Counted from the first letter of the stretch, positions 1-9,966 are shown. The stretch: 64,000 nt of DNA from Rhodocyclales bacterium (GCA_026399475.1 JAPLQY010000014.1:17396-81395); one strand, 5' to 3'. Notes: generated from the sequence alone by a model not told the origin. A program made the numbers and translations.

Positions 1-1
1 G

Positions 2-2344
2 AGCGCCGGCGAGGCGCTGGATATCCGCAAGGCCATTCTCGATGCCGCGCGACCCAAGCTGATACGCGTTCTCGGTCCCGGCAGCGGCGGTCTCGTGGTT
101 CCCGCCAGCGCCCTCAACGCCAGCGTGGCGACGGTTACCCCGGTCCCGGGAAAAATTGCCCTGGTCGCCCAGTCGACCGCCGTCGCGGCAGCGGTGCTCG
201 AACGCGCCTGCAGCAAGGGCATCGGCTTTTCGTCGGTGCTGCATCTGGGTGCCAGCGTCGATATCGATCTGGCCGACGCGCTCGACTGGCTTGCCGCCGA
301 CCCGGACACCGAGGCTATCCTGGTACAACTGGACTCCATCTCCGGTGGACGCAAGTTCATGTCGGCGGCGCGAGCAGCGGCACGCAACAAGCCGGTGGTT
401 GCCATCCGCGGCAGCAGAGCCGAGGGCAAGCTTGCGTCAGGCAGGCCCTTCACCACCGACGATGTTTACGAAGCGGCCCTGCGCCGTGCCGGCTGGGTCC
501 GCATCGATACCCTGGAAGACCTGTTCGACTCGGCGGAAGCGATGGCGCGGGTGCGTCCGATGCGCGGCGAACGCCTGAGCATTCTTTCCAATGGTCACGG
601 CCTCGGGCGCATTGCCGTCGACGCGCTGCTGCACTCCGGCGGCAGGCTTGCGACACTGTCCCCGGACACGGTGAAACAACTCAACGAACTGCTGCAGACG
701 ACCTCGCCCGCCGGCAATCCGCTTGCATTGCCGGCGGACATCACGCCGGAGAACTGGGGCAGGGCGCTCGCCATGGTGCTCGCAGACCGTGAAACGGACG
801 CCGTGCTGACGGTCTGTTCGCCATCCCCGTTCGCGCCGAGCGCCGATGTCGCCAAGGCAATATGCGAAGTGGCTCAAGAGACGGAGCACAATGTGTTCAC
901 CTGCTGGGTCGGCGGTACGGCGATGATCGAGGCGCAACACATTGCTGCGGCGCATGGCGTGTTAAGCCATGACTCGCCGGAAAAGGCCATCGCGATTTTT
1001 CTCGGTATCGTGAATTACGAACGCAACCGGGAACTGCTGGTGCAGATGCCGCCGTCGGTCGCTGAGGATTTCACCCCGGACCTCGATGCCGCGCGCGGCG
1101 CGGTCGCCGAGGCAATCGAAGCTGGAAGCAATACGCTGCCGACGCGCCAGGCAAGAGATCTGCTGCAGGCTTACGGCATCGATGCTTCAGAGTATCCGCT
1201 GGCGGGCAGCATCGATGCAGCGATTCTTGCCGCGGATGACATCGGCTATCCGGTGGATCTGAGCCTGGTGCTGGCCAACTCGACCGAGCACGGAGAGTTT
1301 GCGGCGGCTTTGCGCTCGCCGGCGGATATCCAGATTGCCGCGCGCGGCCTTCGTGGCAGCGTGCGCAGCCAGCGCCCCGGCATCCGCGTCAGCGGCTACC
1401 GGCTGCGGCCCAGTGCCGCGCGCAGCGGTATCGCCGCGCTGCGTCTCGGCGTTGCCGACGACCCGGTGTTCGGTCCGCTGATCTTCCTCAGTCCGGCCTC
1501 CGCGCCTGGCGCGCGCGGGGAGGGCCTGGTCGCCGCGCTGCCCCCCCTCAACCTGGCGCTGGCCGAGGATCTGGTTGCGCGCAGCCACTTTGCCGAGGAG
1601 GCGCCCGACGACGAACGCGCGGCACTGGAATCAGCCGTCGCCACCGCACTGGTGCGCCTGTCGCAATTGCTCACGGATATCGACGAGGTGGCCGGCGTGG
1701 AGCTCGACCCGGTGCATGTCGAAACCACCGGCGTGGTCGCGCTCGACGTCCGCATCCGCATCGAGAAGCGGGGGCGCAAGCTCGGCTTTCGGCGCTTTGC
1801 GATTCGCCCCTACCCGAAAGAACTGGAGCGGCAGGTGGATTGGGACGGTCGCACGCTGTTGATCCGGCCCATTCGACCGGAGGACGAGACCACCCTCGGC
1901 GATCTCCTCAACTCGCTCGATATCGAGGATTCGCGCATGCGCTTCTTCGGCACGATGCGCAACCTGCCGCGCTCCCAGCTCGCGCGCTTTACCCAGATCG
2001 ACTACGACCGCGAAATGGCGCTGGTGGCAATCGAGCGTGACAGCGACGGCGTCGAACGTTCACTCGGCGAGGTCCGCGCCGTGGCCGATCCCGACAACGT
2101 CTTTGCCGACTTCGCGATCGTCGTAAGCTCCGGCATCAAGGGCAAGGGACTCGGACGGCTGCTGATGCAGAGCATCATCGACTATTCCCGCGGCCGCGGC
2201 ACCGGCGAGCTGCGCGGCGAGACGATGGCCGGAAACCTGCGCATGCAACACCTGGCGCAAGACCTCGGCTTCGAGCTGAAGACGGGGGCGGACATGGGCA
2301 CCGTCGAGCTTCGTCTGCCGCTGCGCGAACCGTCGAAGCAATAG
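2..2344 (+). CDS. Pat-type protein lysine acetyltransferase (ACD-like + GNAT), 5' truncated
   Basis: The reading frame is already open at the left edge. Its first residues (LGPGSGGLVVP then LNASV) match the CoA-binding domain of NDP-forming acyl-CoA synthetases, so the true start lies outside the window; the GTG at 95 falls inside this domain. The visible order is the end of the CoA-binding fold, a succinyl-CoA-ligase-like domain, an ATP-grasp region (about 1090-1830) and a C-terminal GNAT domain (about 1855-2330). The GNAT domain shows the acetyl-CoA loop in GIKGKGLGRLLM. This is the layout of bacterial Pat/YfiQ enzymes, which acetylate lysines of acyl-CoA synthetases in the cytoplasm from acetyl-CoA; the ACD part is usually regulatory rather than catalytic. 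The gene converges on fadD with a gap of about 57 bp. FadD belongs to the acyl-CoA synthetase class known as Pat substrates, so a link is possible but unproven. Family assignment is strong. Confidence 0.88.
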   Translation, partial: SAGEALDIRKAILDAARPKLIRVLGPGSGGLVVPASALNASVATVTPVPGKIALVAQSTAVAAAVLERACSKGIGFSSVLHLGASVDIDLADALDWLAADPDTEAILVQLDSISGGRKFMSAARAAARNKPVVAIRGSRAEGKLASGRPFTTDDVYEAALRRAGWVRIDTLEDLFDSAEAMARVRPMRGERLSILSNGHGLGRIAVDALLHSGGRLATLSPDTVKQLNELLQTTSPAGNPLALPADITPENWGRALAMVLADRETDAVLTVCSPSPFAPSADVAKAICEVAQETEHNVFTCWVGGTAMIEAQHIAAAHGVLSHDSPEKAIAIFLGIVNYERNRELLVQMPPSVAEDFTPDLDAARGAVAEAIEAGSNTLPTRQARDLLQAYGIDASEYPLAGSIDAAILAADDIGYPVDLSLVLANSTEHGEFAAALRSPADIQIAARGLRGSVRSQRPGIRVSGYRLRPSAARSGIAALRLGVADDPVFGPLIFLSPASAPGARGEGLVAALPPLNLALAEDLVARSHFAEEAPDDERAALESAVATALVRLSQLLTDIDEVAGVELDPVHVETTGVVALDVRIRIEKRGRKLGFRRFAIRPYPKELERQVDWDGRTLLIRPIRPEDETTLGDLLNSLDIEDSRMRFFGTMRNLPRSQLARFTQIDYDREMALVAIERDSDGVERSLGEVRAVADPDNVFADFAIVVSSGIKGKGLGRLLMQSIIDYSRGRGTGELRGETMAGNLRMQHLAQDLGFELKTGADMGTVELRLPLREPSKQ

Positions 2345-2400
2345 GCGCGAATGGGCGAAGGGCGCCCGCCCGACGCCGGTGCAAGCCGCCTGAATCCAGC

Positions 2401-4074
2401 CTAAATTGCCTGCGCGTTGTCGCGCAACAGACGCCGCAGAATCTTGCCGACGTTGGTTTTTGGCAATGGCTCGGTTCTGAACTCGACGATCTTTGGCACC
2501 TTGTAGCCGGTCAGGTGCTTCTGGCAGTGGGCGATCAGTTCTTCCGCGGTAAGCGCGGGGTCCTTCTTCACCACCACGGCCTTGACCACCTCGCCCGAGC
2601 GCTCGTCGGGAGCGCCGATCACGGCGACTTCAAGCACGCCGGGATGCATCATGACGACATCCTCGACTTCGTTGGGATAGACATTGAAGCCAGAGACCAG
2701 GACCATGTCCTTCTTGCGGTCGGTGATCTTGACATAACCCTTCTCGTTCATGAAGCCCATGTCGCCGGTGCGGAACCAGCCATCGGACGTGAACACCTTG
2801 GCGGTTTCGTCGGGCCGGTTCCAGTAGCCTTTGGTCACCTGCGGACCACGGATGCTGATCTCGCCGACTTCGCCGAGCGGTACTTCGCCACCATCCTCGT
2901 TGAGCATGGCCACCTCGGTGGAGGGAATCGGGAGGCCGATGGTGCCGGTCCAGTCCTTGATGTTGAGCGTGTTGGAGATGGCGACCGGCGCTGTTTCGGT
3001 GAGGCCGTAGCCTTCGATGATCGGCACCCCGGTCACCGCCTTCCACTTCTCGGCCACCGCGCGCTGCACGGCCATGCCGCCGGCGGAGGTCATCTTCAGC
3101 GTATGCGCGGCAACTTCGGAGAAGCCCGGCGTGTTGAGCAGCGCGTAGTACAGCGTATTGACACCAATGATGCCTGTGAAGTGGATCTTCTTCAGTTCCG
3201 CGACGAAGCCCGGCATGTCGCGCGGATTGGTGATCAGGATGTTGTTGGCGCCGATCTTGATGAACACCAGGTTCGAGGTCAGCGCATAGACGTGGTACAG
3301 CGGCAGCGGCAGGACGATGGTTTCCTTGCCTTCGTCGAGGTCGCGCGCGATCCAGGCCGCGCTCTGCTGGAGATTGGCCACCATGTTGCCGTGCGTGAGA
3401 ATGGCGCCCTTCGCCACGCCGGTGGTGCCACCGGTGTATTGCAGGAAGGCGATGTCATCGTGCGTCAGCGGCACATCCTTGAGCGGGTGCCGCTTGCCCG
3501 CCTGCAGGGCCTGCTTGAAGCCGATCGCTCCGGGAATGTTCCAGGCCGGCACCATTTTCTTTACATGCTTCACGACCAGGTTGGTCAGCAGCGCCTTGAT
3601 CGCAGGGAACATGTCGCCGATCTGCGTCGTGATGACGGTCTTGACCTTGGTCCTGGCAAGCACCCCCTGCAGGGTGGCGGCGAAATTCTCCAGCACCACG
3701 ATTGCCGTTGCGCCGGAATCATGCAACTGGTGTTCCAGTTCGCGCGGGGTGTACAGGGGATTGACGTTGACCACGGTGAGGCCAGCGCGCAGCGTGCCGA
3801 ACAGCACCACCGGATACTGCAGAAGATTGGGCAGCATGATCGCCACCCGGTCACCCTTGACGAGTCCGAGTTCGTTCTGCAGATAGGCAGCGAAATCCCG
3901 GCTCAACTGATCCAGCTCGCCATAGCTCATCGATACCGACATGTTGCCGTAGGCGGGAAGGTGGCCGAACTTGCGGCAACTCTTTTCGAAAATGTCCCGC
4001 AGCGACGAGTACTCGTGAATATTGACTTCTGCCGGGATGCCTTCGGGATATTCCTTGAGCCAGATCTTTTCCAT
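2401..4074 (-). CDS. fadD: Long-chain fatty-acid--CoA ligase
   Basis: This enzyme activates long-chain fatty acids to acyl-CoA using ATP, through an acyl-adenylate, for beta-oxidation or lipid recycling; it sits at the cytoplasmic face of the inner membrane. The 557 residues are close to E. coli FadD (561). The P-loop-like AMP-binding motif YTGGTTGVAKGA is present. So are the adenylate/linker region DRKKDMVLVSGFNVYPNEVE and a C-terminal NVGKILRR that carries the usual catalytic (and acetylatable) lysine. I chose the ATG giving MEKIWLKEYP because AGGAGA lies just upstream and because longer in-frame starts add a non-homologous arginine-rich stretch. It has its own 190-bp leader and is probably monocistronic, downstream of the MFS gene and facing the Pat gene. 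Confidence 0.95.
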   Translation of the reverse strand: MEKIWLKEYPEGIPAEVNIHEYSSLRDIFEKSCRKFGHLPAYGNMSVSMSYGELDQLSRDFAAYLQNELGLVKGDRVAIMLPNLLQYPVVLFGTLRAGLTVVNVNPLYTPRELEHQLHDSGATAIVVLENFAATLQGVLARTKVKTVITTQIGDMFPAIKALLTNLVVKHVKKMVPAWNIPGAIGFKQALQAGKRHPLKDVPLTHDDIAFLQYTGGTTGVAKGAILTHGNMVANLQQSAAWIARDLDEGKETIVLPLPLYHVYALTSNLVFIKIGANNILITNPRDMPGFVAELKKIHFTGIIGVNTLYYALLNTPGFSEVAAHTLKMTSAGGMAVQRAVAEKWKAVTGVPIIEGYGLTETAPVAISNTLNIKDWTGTIGLPIPSTEVAMLNEDGGEVPLGEVGEISIRGPQVTKGYWNRPDETAKVFTSDGWFRTGDMGFMNEKGYVKITDRKKDMVLVSGFNVYPNEVEDVVMMHPGVLEVAVIGAPDERSGEVVKAVVVKKDPALTAEELIAHCQKHLTGYKVPKIVEFRTEPLPKTNVGKILRRLLRDNAQAI

Positions 4075-4214
4075 GATGTCTCCTGCGCGTGTTGTTGGCT
4101 TGCGTGTGGCCTGCCGTCGACAGCCACCGGGCTGAAGACCCCCAGGCAAAGCGGCGAGGCCCGACCGCGTTGCTAGCTGACCTCTGCGATTGATACTACA
4201 TGCAGCGGGGGTAC

Positions 4215-4241
4215 GCCGAGTTGACTTCCATCAAACTCGGC
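4215..4241. other. Inverted repeat between the MFS gene and fadD
   Basis: Arms GCCGAGTT (4215-4222) and AACTCGGC (4234-4241) pair perfectly over 8 bp with an 11-nt loop. It lies just past the stop of the minus-strand MFS gene. No T-run follows on that strand, so it is not a classical intrinsic terminator; it could be a factor-dependent end or an operator for fadD. I see nothing else in this 190-bp gap apart from the fadD ribosome-binding site. Confidence 0.4.
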
Positions 4242-4265
4242 CGCATCTCACGCCAGTGAAAGGGG

Positions 4266-5573
4266 CTATGTTTTGGGTGCCGTCGACGGTGTTCCCGTAT
4301 GCATGCCGATCTGCCCGACGAAGGCCATTGCCGCCAGTGTCGCGGCAATGGCCAGATAGCCGACCATGCCGTAGCCGACGATATGCCCTGATGCGTCGGC
4401 AGAAATCATTGCACCCCCGAGGTAGGACGCGCCACCCGAAGCCAGTTGCTGCACGGCGCCGTTCATCGACAGAAAGGTTCCACGCAAGCGGGGTTGCACG
4501 GCCGACGTGACGATGGCCATCGCCGGCACCATTCGTCCCGGCACAAAAACGAAGAACACCGTCGACCAGAAGATCATGAGCCACAGCGGCACCGGCCACA
4601 GATGCGTCTGCACGAACAACGGCACCATCGAGCACAGAGCCATGAGACGGTAGACCCGGATCTTGCCGTGCGCATCGGCCAGGCGACCGACCAGCCGCGA
4701 AGTGAAGAACGTGGCGCAGCCGCCGAACAGGTAAATCAGCGGGATGTCTTCCTGGCGGATGCCGACATTCGCGGTGATATAGATCGTGATGTAGGGAATC
4801 ACCGAAAAGCCGGAGAACATGATCAGGGCCATGAACACCAGCGCCCGCAAGTGGTTGGCATCGCGCAGCACGGCCAGCATCGCCGCCAGCGGATGCGCAC
4901 GCTCGGTCTCGCTGACGATGGCCGTCGGCAGATGGCCGCGCAGCACGGGCAGCATCTTCCAGCCGAGCAGCAGCAAGGCGCAGGCCAGCGCCGCGATGAA
5001 AATGAACGGGAAGCGCCAGCCGTAATGATTGGCGAGGTACAGCGACAGCGGCACGCCCGCCACGGTCGACAGCGAGAATGCCGACATGATGGTGCCGCTG
5101 GCCCGGCCGCGGCGCTCGAACGGGATCAGGTCGCCGACCATGGTTTGCACCATCGAACCCAGTACCCCGCCAAATGCCCCCGCAGTACTGCGCGCCACAA
5201 GCAAAGTGCCGTAGCCGGGCGCAAGTCCGCAGGCCAGCGTGGCCAGGGCGAAGAGGGCAAACATGGTCAGCAGCATGCGCTTGCGCTCGAAGCGATCGAC
5301 GAAAACCGCCGCCAGTACCCCCGTGAAGGCAGCGGTGAACGTGTAGGCAGAGACCAGCAGGCCGAATTCGTGGGTGCCGACGCCCAGTTCCCGCATCAGG
5401 ATCGGACCCAGCGGCATCATGACCATGAAGTCGAGGATATGGGCGAATTGAATGCCGGCCAGCGCCACCAGCAGCACCCGCTCTCTCCCCGGATCGAGGG
5501 GTTGCGGAACCTGGGGATGAGGTACGGCGTGGGGTGGGCTTGAAGAGTTCAAGGGAGGTGGCGCGAGCAGCAA
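4266..5573 (-). CDS. MFS transporter (DHA1-like drug/metabolite exporter family)
   Basis: This is a 435-residue major facilitator with about 12 hydrophobic helices. The N-terminal helix motif LDFMVMMPLGPILM and the loop 2-3 motif A remnant (VDRFERKR) are typical of DHA1 proton antiporters related to AraJ/YdhP-type exporters. The substrate cannot be read from the sequence. The start used is a TTG with AAGGGG about 9 nt upstream; there is no ATG before the first membrane helix. The first 30 residues are proline-rich and probably cytosolic. It is divergent from the TPR/methyltransferase fusion gene across 91 bp and is followed by fadD on the same strand, with no obvious functional tie to either. 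Confidence 0.85.
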   Translation of the reverse strand: MLLAPPPLNSSSPPHAVPHPQVPQPLDPGRERVLLVALAGIQFAHILDFMVMMPLGPILMRELGVGTHEFGLLVSAYTFTAAFTGVLAAVFVDRFERKRMLLTMFALFALATLACGLAPGYGTLLVARSTAGAFGGVLGSMVQTMVGDLIPFERRGRASGTIMSAFSLSTVAGVPLSLYLANHYGWRFPFIFIAALACALLLLGWKMLPVLRGHLPTAIVSETERAHPLAAMLAVLRDANHLRALVFMALIMFSGFSVIPYITIYITANVGIRQEDIPLIYLFGGCATFFTSRLVGRLADAHGKIRVYRLMALCSMVPLFVQTHLWPVPLWLMIFWSTVFFVFVPGRMVPAMAIVTSAVQPRLRGTFLSMNGAVQQLASGGASYLGGAMISADASGHIVGYGMVGYLAIAATLAAMAFVGQIGMHTGTPSTAPKT

Positions 5574-5664
5574 TGGTCGAGCCCCTTTATACCCGCAGAA
5601 GGCCGCTTCCGGCAGTCCCGGAAACCCGAGTCACGGCAATCATGTCGAAACGGTAGACTGACGC

Positions 5665-8600
5665 ATGTCCAGATTGAGCAAACCTGCCGTCCGCGCGGCC
5701 CGCAAGACCGTCGCCAACGAGGTCCGCAGCACGACACCGGCAACTTCTCCCGCTGCCGCGGCCGAAACCGGGACAGACGCGCCGGCTCCAGACGCGGTCA
5801 GCGCTTTCATTGTCCAGAGCGCGCTCCTCTACCGCCAGGGACAAATCAGGGAAGCACTCGCAGTGGTCATGCAGGCACTCGCGGTCGATCCGGACAATGC
5901 GGTTCTTCTCAACCACCGGGGTGTATTTGCCGCGAGACTGGGGGATGCGGCAGCGGCTGAAGCGGCCTACCGCCGCGCCATCGCCGTGCAGCCGGACTTC
6001 GCGGAAACCCACTACAACCTCGGCAACCTGCTCAAAGCCCAGCAGAGGCCTGAGGAAGCCGAAGCCGCCTATCGTTGTGCGATCGCCGCAATGCCGGACT
6101 ACGCGGAAGCCTGCTGCAACCTTGGCAACCTGCTCCAGGAGCAACATCGTGCGGAGGAAGCGGAGGCCACCTACCGGCATGCCATCACAGTGAAGCCCGA
6201 CTACGCCAATACCTACTCCAACCTCGGCAACCTGCTCCAGGCGCAACTGCGGCCGCAGGAGGCCGAGGCCGCCTACCGGCGCGCCATTGTGTTGAGACCG
6301 GACTACGCGGAAGCCCACTCCAACCTGGGCGTTCTGCTCAAGGCGCAACAACGGCCGAAGGAGGCTGAAGCGGCCTACCAGCGTGCCATTACAGTGAAGC
6401 CGACCTACGCGGAAGCCTGGTCCAACCTTGGTGTCCTGCTGATGGAGCAGAAACGGCACGAGGAGGCCGAAGCCGCTTGCCGCCGCGCCATCGCCGTAAA
6501 GCCGGACTACCTCGATGCGTTTTCCAATCTGGGTAACCTGCTCCAGGCGCAAAAGCGTCCGCAGCAGGCCGAAGCCGCTTACCGTCATGCCATCACCGTG
6601 AATCCCGACCACGCCGAAGCCCGCTGGAATTTGAGTCTGCTCCTGCTCAAACAGGGGCGATTCACGGAAGGCTGGCGGGCGCATGAAGCACGCTATGCCC
6701 CCGGCCGCAAGAACCGCAAAATGGCGCCACCCCCGACCGCGCCCGGTGGTGCGCCGCTGCCCCCGCAATGGCAGGGCCAACCGCTGGCGGACAAATCGAT
6801 GCTGGTCTGGCCGGAACAGGGATTGGGCGATGAAATACAGTTCGTGCGCTACCTGCCCTTGCTCAAGGCGCGGGGCCTGACGCATCTCACGCTGGCCTGC
6901 AAGCCGCCCCTGAAGGCCCTGTTTGCATCGCAAACCCTGGCTGACCGGGTGATCGACGCGGCAGATTGGCGTCCCGAAATGGCGGCGGAGTTTGACTTCT
7001 GGTGCTACCCGCTCAGCCTGCCGCTGCATTTCGAAACCACGCTGGACAATCTGCCTGCAACGATCCCCTACCTGACCGCGGAGCCGGACAGAATGGCGCG
7101 CTGGGCGACGCGCTTGCCGCAGGCGCCGCTGCGCGTCGGCCTGGTGTGGAAGGGAAGCCCGACGCACAGGAACGACTCCAACCGCTCCCTGTCCTCACTG
7201 GCCACCCTGGCCCCGCTTTGGGCTGTCACCGGCGTTGCCTTCGTCAGCCTGCAGAAAGGAGCCGGCGAAGACGAAGCCAGAGCCCCGTCGGCCAATCAGC
7301 CGCTGACCCACCTCGGCAGCGAAATGGCCGATTTTGCGGACAGTGCTGCCATCCTCAGCCAGCTCGACCTGCTGATCTGCGTCGATACCGCCATCGCCCA
7401 TCTGGCCGGTGCGCTGGGCGTTCCCTGCTGGTTGCTGCTGCCCGATTACGGCACCGACTGGCGCTGGATGGAGGAGCGGGGCGATTCCCCCTGGTACCCT
7501 GATGTCATGCGCCTGTTCCGCCAGAGCGTCGATGGGGACTGGGATGGCGTAATGGCAAGGGTGGTCAGGGCACTCGATGAATGGGTGGCCGCCCCGGCAA
7601 GCAATCCTTCCCCATCACGACTACCCGCAGTTGCCAATGAAAGAAGGTCGGAAATGAAACCGGCCACCGCATTGGTCTCCTCCCGCGAACCCCTCCCGCA
7701 ATTGCCACTCTCACCAATCGCTCAACTCGTACAAGGGAAGTCTCTCATGCATGAACAAAGCAAAGCCGCACATCGGCGATTTTCGGATGGCGCTTTTCAG
7801 TCTCGCTACTTTGTCGGCGAAGGCGTCGATATCGGCGGCAAACCCGACCCCCTGAGCCAGTATTGCGGCCTCTTTGCCCGCATGGCGGGTGTCCGGACCT
7901 GGGACCTGGCCGATGGCGATGCCCAGATGATGGCCGGAGTCGTCGACGAAACCTACGATTTCGTTCATTCCAGCCATTGCCTCGAACACATGCATGACGT
8001 GCGGGAAGCACTGAAACACTGGATACGCATCGTCAAGCCCGGCGGCTTTCTGGTAATTACCGTGCCCGACGAAGACTTGTACGAACATGGGCAGTGGCCG
8101 AGCCGCTTCAACGCGGATCACAAATGGAGTTTCACGATTCACAAGAATCAAAGCAAGATGCCCCGGTCGATCAATGTGATCGAGCTGCTGGCCGATCTTT
8201 CGCACCTGGTCGAGGTGGAACGTGTCGATCTGGTGCGGGATTTCTTCAGGGAGGCACTCGCCGAAAACGTGGACCAGACTCTTACACCCGTTGCGGAGTG
8301 TGCGATCGAGTTCGTTCTGCGCAAACGCCAAACCGCCGAGACGGCGGGACTGCAGAGGGTTTCTCCGCAAACCGTTTTCAATAACCTGAAGGTGGTGAGG
8401 GATGCGGTTATTCCGGGACTGGCCGACGACATCCCGCACGGGGTTGTCGTCCCGCTCGCCACCTATTCGCCCTGGCGCAACGACAAGAACTTTCTTCAAG
8501 CCTACACGGCAGCCAGGAACCACACCCTGGTTGACCAGTATCGAGCGTATGAACTCTGGCAGCTGGTCGGGCAGGTTCGCCAGTTGCAGGGGGATGTCCT

Positions 8601-9867
8601 GGAAGTCGGCGTGTGGCGCGGCGGCACTGCCGTGGTGCTGGGCAAGGCCATGCAGCATTTCGGCGCCGAAGGAAAATTGTTTCTGGCAGATACCTTTGCC
8701 GGAGTGGTGAAGGCTGGCCAGCGCGATACGGCATACAAGGGTGGCGAGCACGCCGATACCTCGGTCGAAGCGGTAACTGCCTTGTTGACTGGGCAAGGCA
8801 TTGCCAATAGCGAACTGCTCAAGGGAATCTTTCCCGACGAGACAGCCTCTCCGCTGGAATCGATCCATGTGAAGTTATGCCATATTGATGTGGATGTGTA
8901 TCAGTCGGCGCGCGATGTTTTCGAATGGGTCTGGCCGCGTCTTGCAGCGGGAGGCGTCGTGGTATTTGACGACTATGGCTTCATGCGCTGCGAGGGAGTG
9001 ACCCGGTTGGTCAACGAGCTGGCCGATCGGCCCGACTTGATTTGCATTCATAACCTCAACGGCCACGCCGTGCTGGCAAAGCGCGGCAACCTTGACTTCA
9101 AACCGTCCACTGTCCTGCCGCAAGCTTCACCCCTGCAAGCAGGCGGTTTCAATGCGGTAAGGCATGCAAGGCACGGCTGGATGCTTTTCAACCAGAACGA
9201 TACCCACCTGGGCGCGTTGATCGATACTTACGGCGAGTTTTCCGAAGGCGAGGTTTCGATCTTTCAGCAGTATGTAAAGGCGGGCGCAACGGTTGTCGAG
9301 TGCGGTGCGAACATTGGCGCGCTCACACTGCCATTGAGCAGAATGGTCGGCGAAACCGGAAAGGTCCTCGCCTTCGAGCCTCAACGAATCCAGTTCCAGA
9401 CGCTGTGTGCGAACATGGCCTTGAATTCGGTGGCGAATGTCGTTTGCCTCAACCAGGCAGTGAGCGATGTCGGCGGAAGCCTGCTCCTTCCGCCATACGA
9501 CCCGTACCAGCGCCAAAGCTCCGGCTCATTGTGCCTCGAGGGATACGCCGAGGGAGAATCCGCGCAGCAGATCACGCTGGACAGCCTGCAGCTCCCGGAG
9601 TGTCATTTTATAAAGGCGGATGTGGAAGGCATGGAGGAAAAAGTCCTCCGGGGGGCTCGCCAAACCATTCAACGCTGCAAGCCGGTGTTGTACGTTGAGA
9701 ATGATCGAGCGGACAAATCAGCGAGTCTGGAGGGCTATATCCGCGAGCTCGGCTACGAAATTCATCCGCATGCGCCGCCGCTGGTGCAGGAGAGCAATTA
9801 TTTTGGCGCGACACCGTCACTCTTCAAGGGGTTTGTCAGCCTTAACCTGCTCTGCCTGCCGAAATGA
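5665..9867 (+). CDS. TPR - GT9-like glycosyltransferase - three methyltransferase domains fusion
   Basis: One uninterrupted 1400-residue frame. Residues 47-345 hold eight full 34-residue TPRs plus part of a ninth, with the repeating core YNLGNLL..EEAEAAYRRAI. Residues about 370-645 match TPR-associated GT9/heptosyltransferase-like domains (WPEQGLGDEIQFVRYLPLL; CVDTAIAHLAGALG). Residues about 715-890 are a class I SAM methyltransferase (GVDIGG; FVHSSHCLEHMHD; PGGFLVITVPDED). Residues about 905-1145 are TylF/MycF-like (EVGVWRGGT; HIDVDVYQSARDVFEW; FDDYG). Residues about 1190-1395 are an FkbM-family methyltransferase (VVECGANIGALTLPL; FIKADVEGMEEKVLRGA). These domains are normally separate genes of surface-glycan or glycoprotein loci. 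The likely role is glycosylating a surface or secreted target and methylating the sugar, but no glycan cluster flanks it. No signal peptide or membrane segment is visible. Domain families are confident; substrate and role are unknown. Confidence 0.85.
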   Translation: MSRLSKPAVRAARKTVANEVRSTTPATSPAAAAETGTDAPAPDAVSAFIVQSALLYRQGQIREALAVVMQALAVDPDNAVLLNHRGVFAARLGDAAAAEAAYRRAIAVQPDFAETHYNLGNLLKAQQRPEEAEAAYRCAIAAMPDYAEACCNLGNLLQEQHRAEEAEATYRHAITVKPDYANTYSNLGNLLQAQLRPQEAEAAYRRAIVLRPDYAEAHSNLGVLLKAQQRPKEAEAAYQRAITVKPTYAEAWSNLGVLLMEQKRHEEAEAACRRAIAVKPDYLDAFSNLGNLLQAQKRPQQAEAAYRHAITVNPDHAEARWNLSLLLLKQGRFTEGWRAHEARYAPGRKNRKMAPPPTAPGGAPLPPQWQGQPLADKSMLVWPEQGLGDEIQFVRYLPLLKARGLTHLTLACKPPLKALFASQTLADRVIDAADWRPEMAAEFDFWCYPLSLPLHFETTLDNLPATIPYLTAEPDRMARWATRLPQAPLRVGLVWKGSPTHRNDSNRSLSSLATLAPLWAVTGVAFVSLQKGAGEDEARAPSANQPLTHLGSEMADFADSAAILSQLDLLICVDTAIAHLAGALGVPCWLLLPDYGTDWRWMEERGDSPWYPDVMRLFRQSVDGDWDGVMARVVRALDEWVAAPASNPSPSRLPAVANERRSEMKPATALVSSREPLPQLPLSPIAQLVQGKSLMHEQSKAAHRRFSDGAFQSRYFVGEGVDIGGKPDPLSQYCGLFARMAGVRTWDLADGDAQMMAGVVDETYDFVHSSHCLEHMHDVREALKHWIRIVKPGGFLVITVPDEDLYEHGQWPSRFNADHKWSFTIHKNQSKMPRSINVIELLADLSHLVEVERVDLVRDFFREALAENVDQTLTPVAECAIEFVLRKRQTAETAGLQRVSPQTVFNNLKVVRDAVIPGLADDIPHGVVVPLATYSPWRNDKNFLQAYTAARNHTLVDQYRAYELWQLVGQVRQLQGDVLEVGVWRGGTAVVLGKAMQHFGAEGKLFLADTFAGVVKAGQRDTAYKGGEHADTSVEAVTALLTGQGIANSELLKGIFPDETASPLESIHVKLCHIDVDVYQSARDVFEWVWPRLAAGGVVVFDDYGFMRCEGVTRLVNELADRPDLICIHNLNGHAVLAKRGNLDFKPSTVLPQASPLQAGGFNAVRHARHGWMLFNQNDTHLGALIDTYGEFSEGEVSIFQQYVKAGATVVECGANIGALTLPLSRMVGETGKVLAFEPQRIQFQTLCANMALNSVANVVCLNQAVSDVGGSLLLPPYDPYQRQSSGSLCLEGYAEGESAQQITLDSLQLPECHFIKADVEGMEEKVLRGARQTIQRCKPVLYVENDRADKSASLEGYIRELGYEIHPHAPPLVQESNYFGATPSLFKGFVSLNLLCLPK

Positions 9868-9966
9868 CGGAGGCGTATCGAAACAGGAAACCGGGCGGCG
9901 GATTTGAGGCCTCGGCGGGGCCTGGCTTGAAAACATCGCAAGCAGTGGCAATGCGCAAGACCTGCA

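Noticed and set aside
2515..4176. Plus-strand frame of 553 codons opposite fadD
   Set aside because: Low-complexity His/Arg/Gly-rich translation typical of antisense frames in high-GC DNA; fadD on the other strand is unambiguous.
5890..6700. Regular 102-bp DNA repeat pattern, considered as a CRISPR-like or satellite array
   Set aside because: It encodes the 34-residue TPR units in frame and the units diverge as coding repeats do; no spacers or cas genes.
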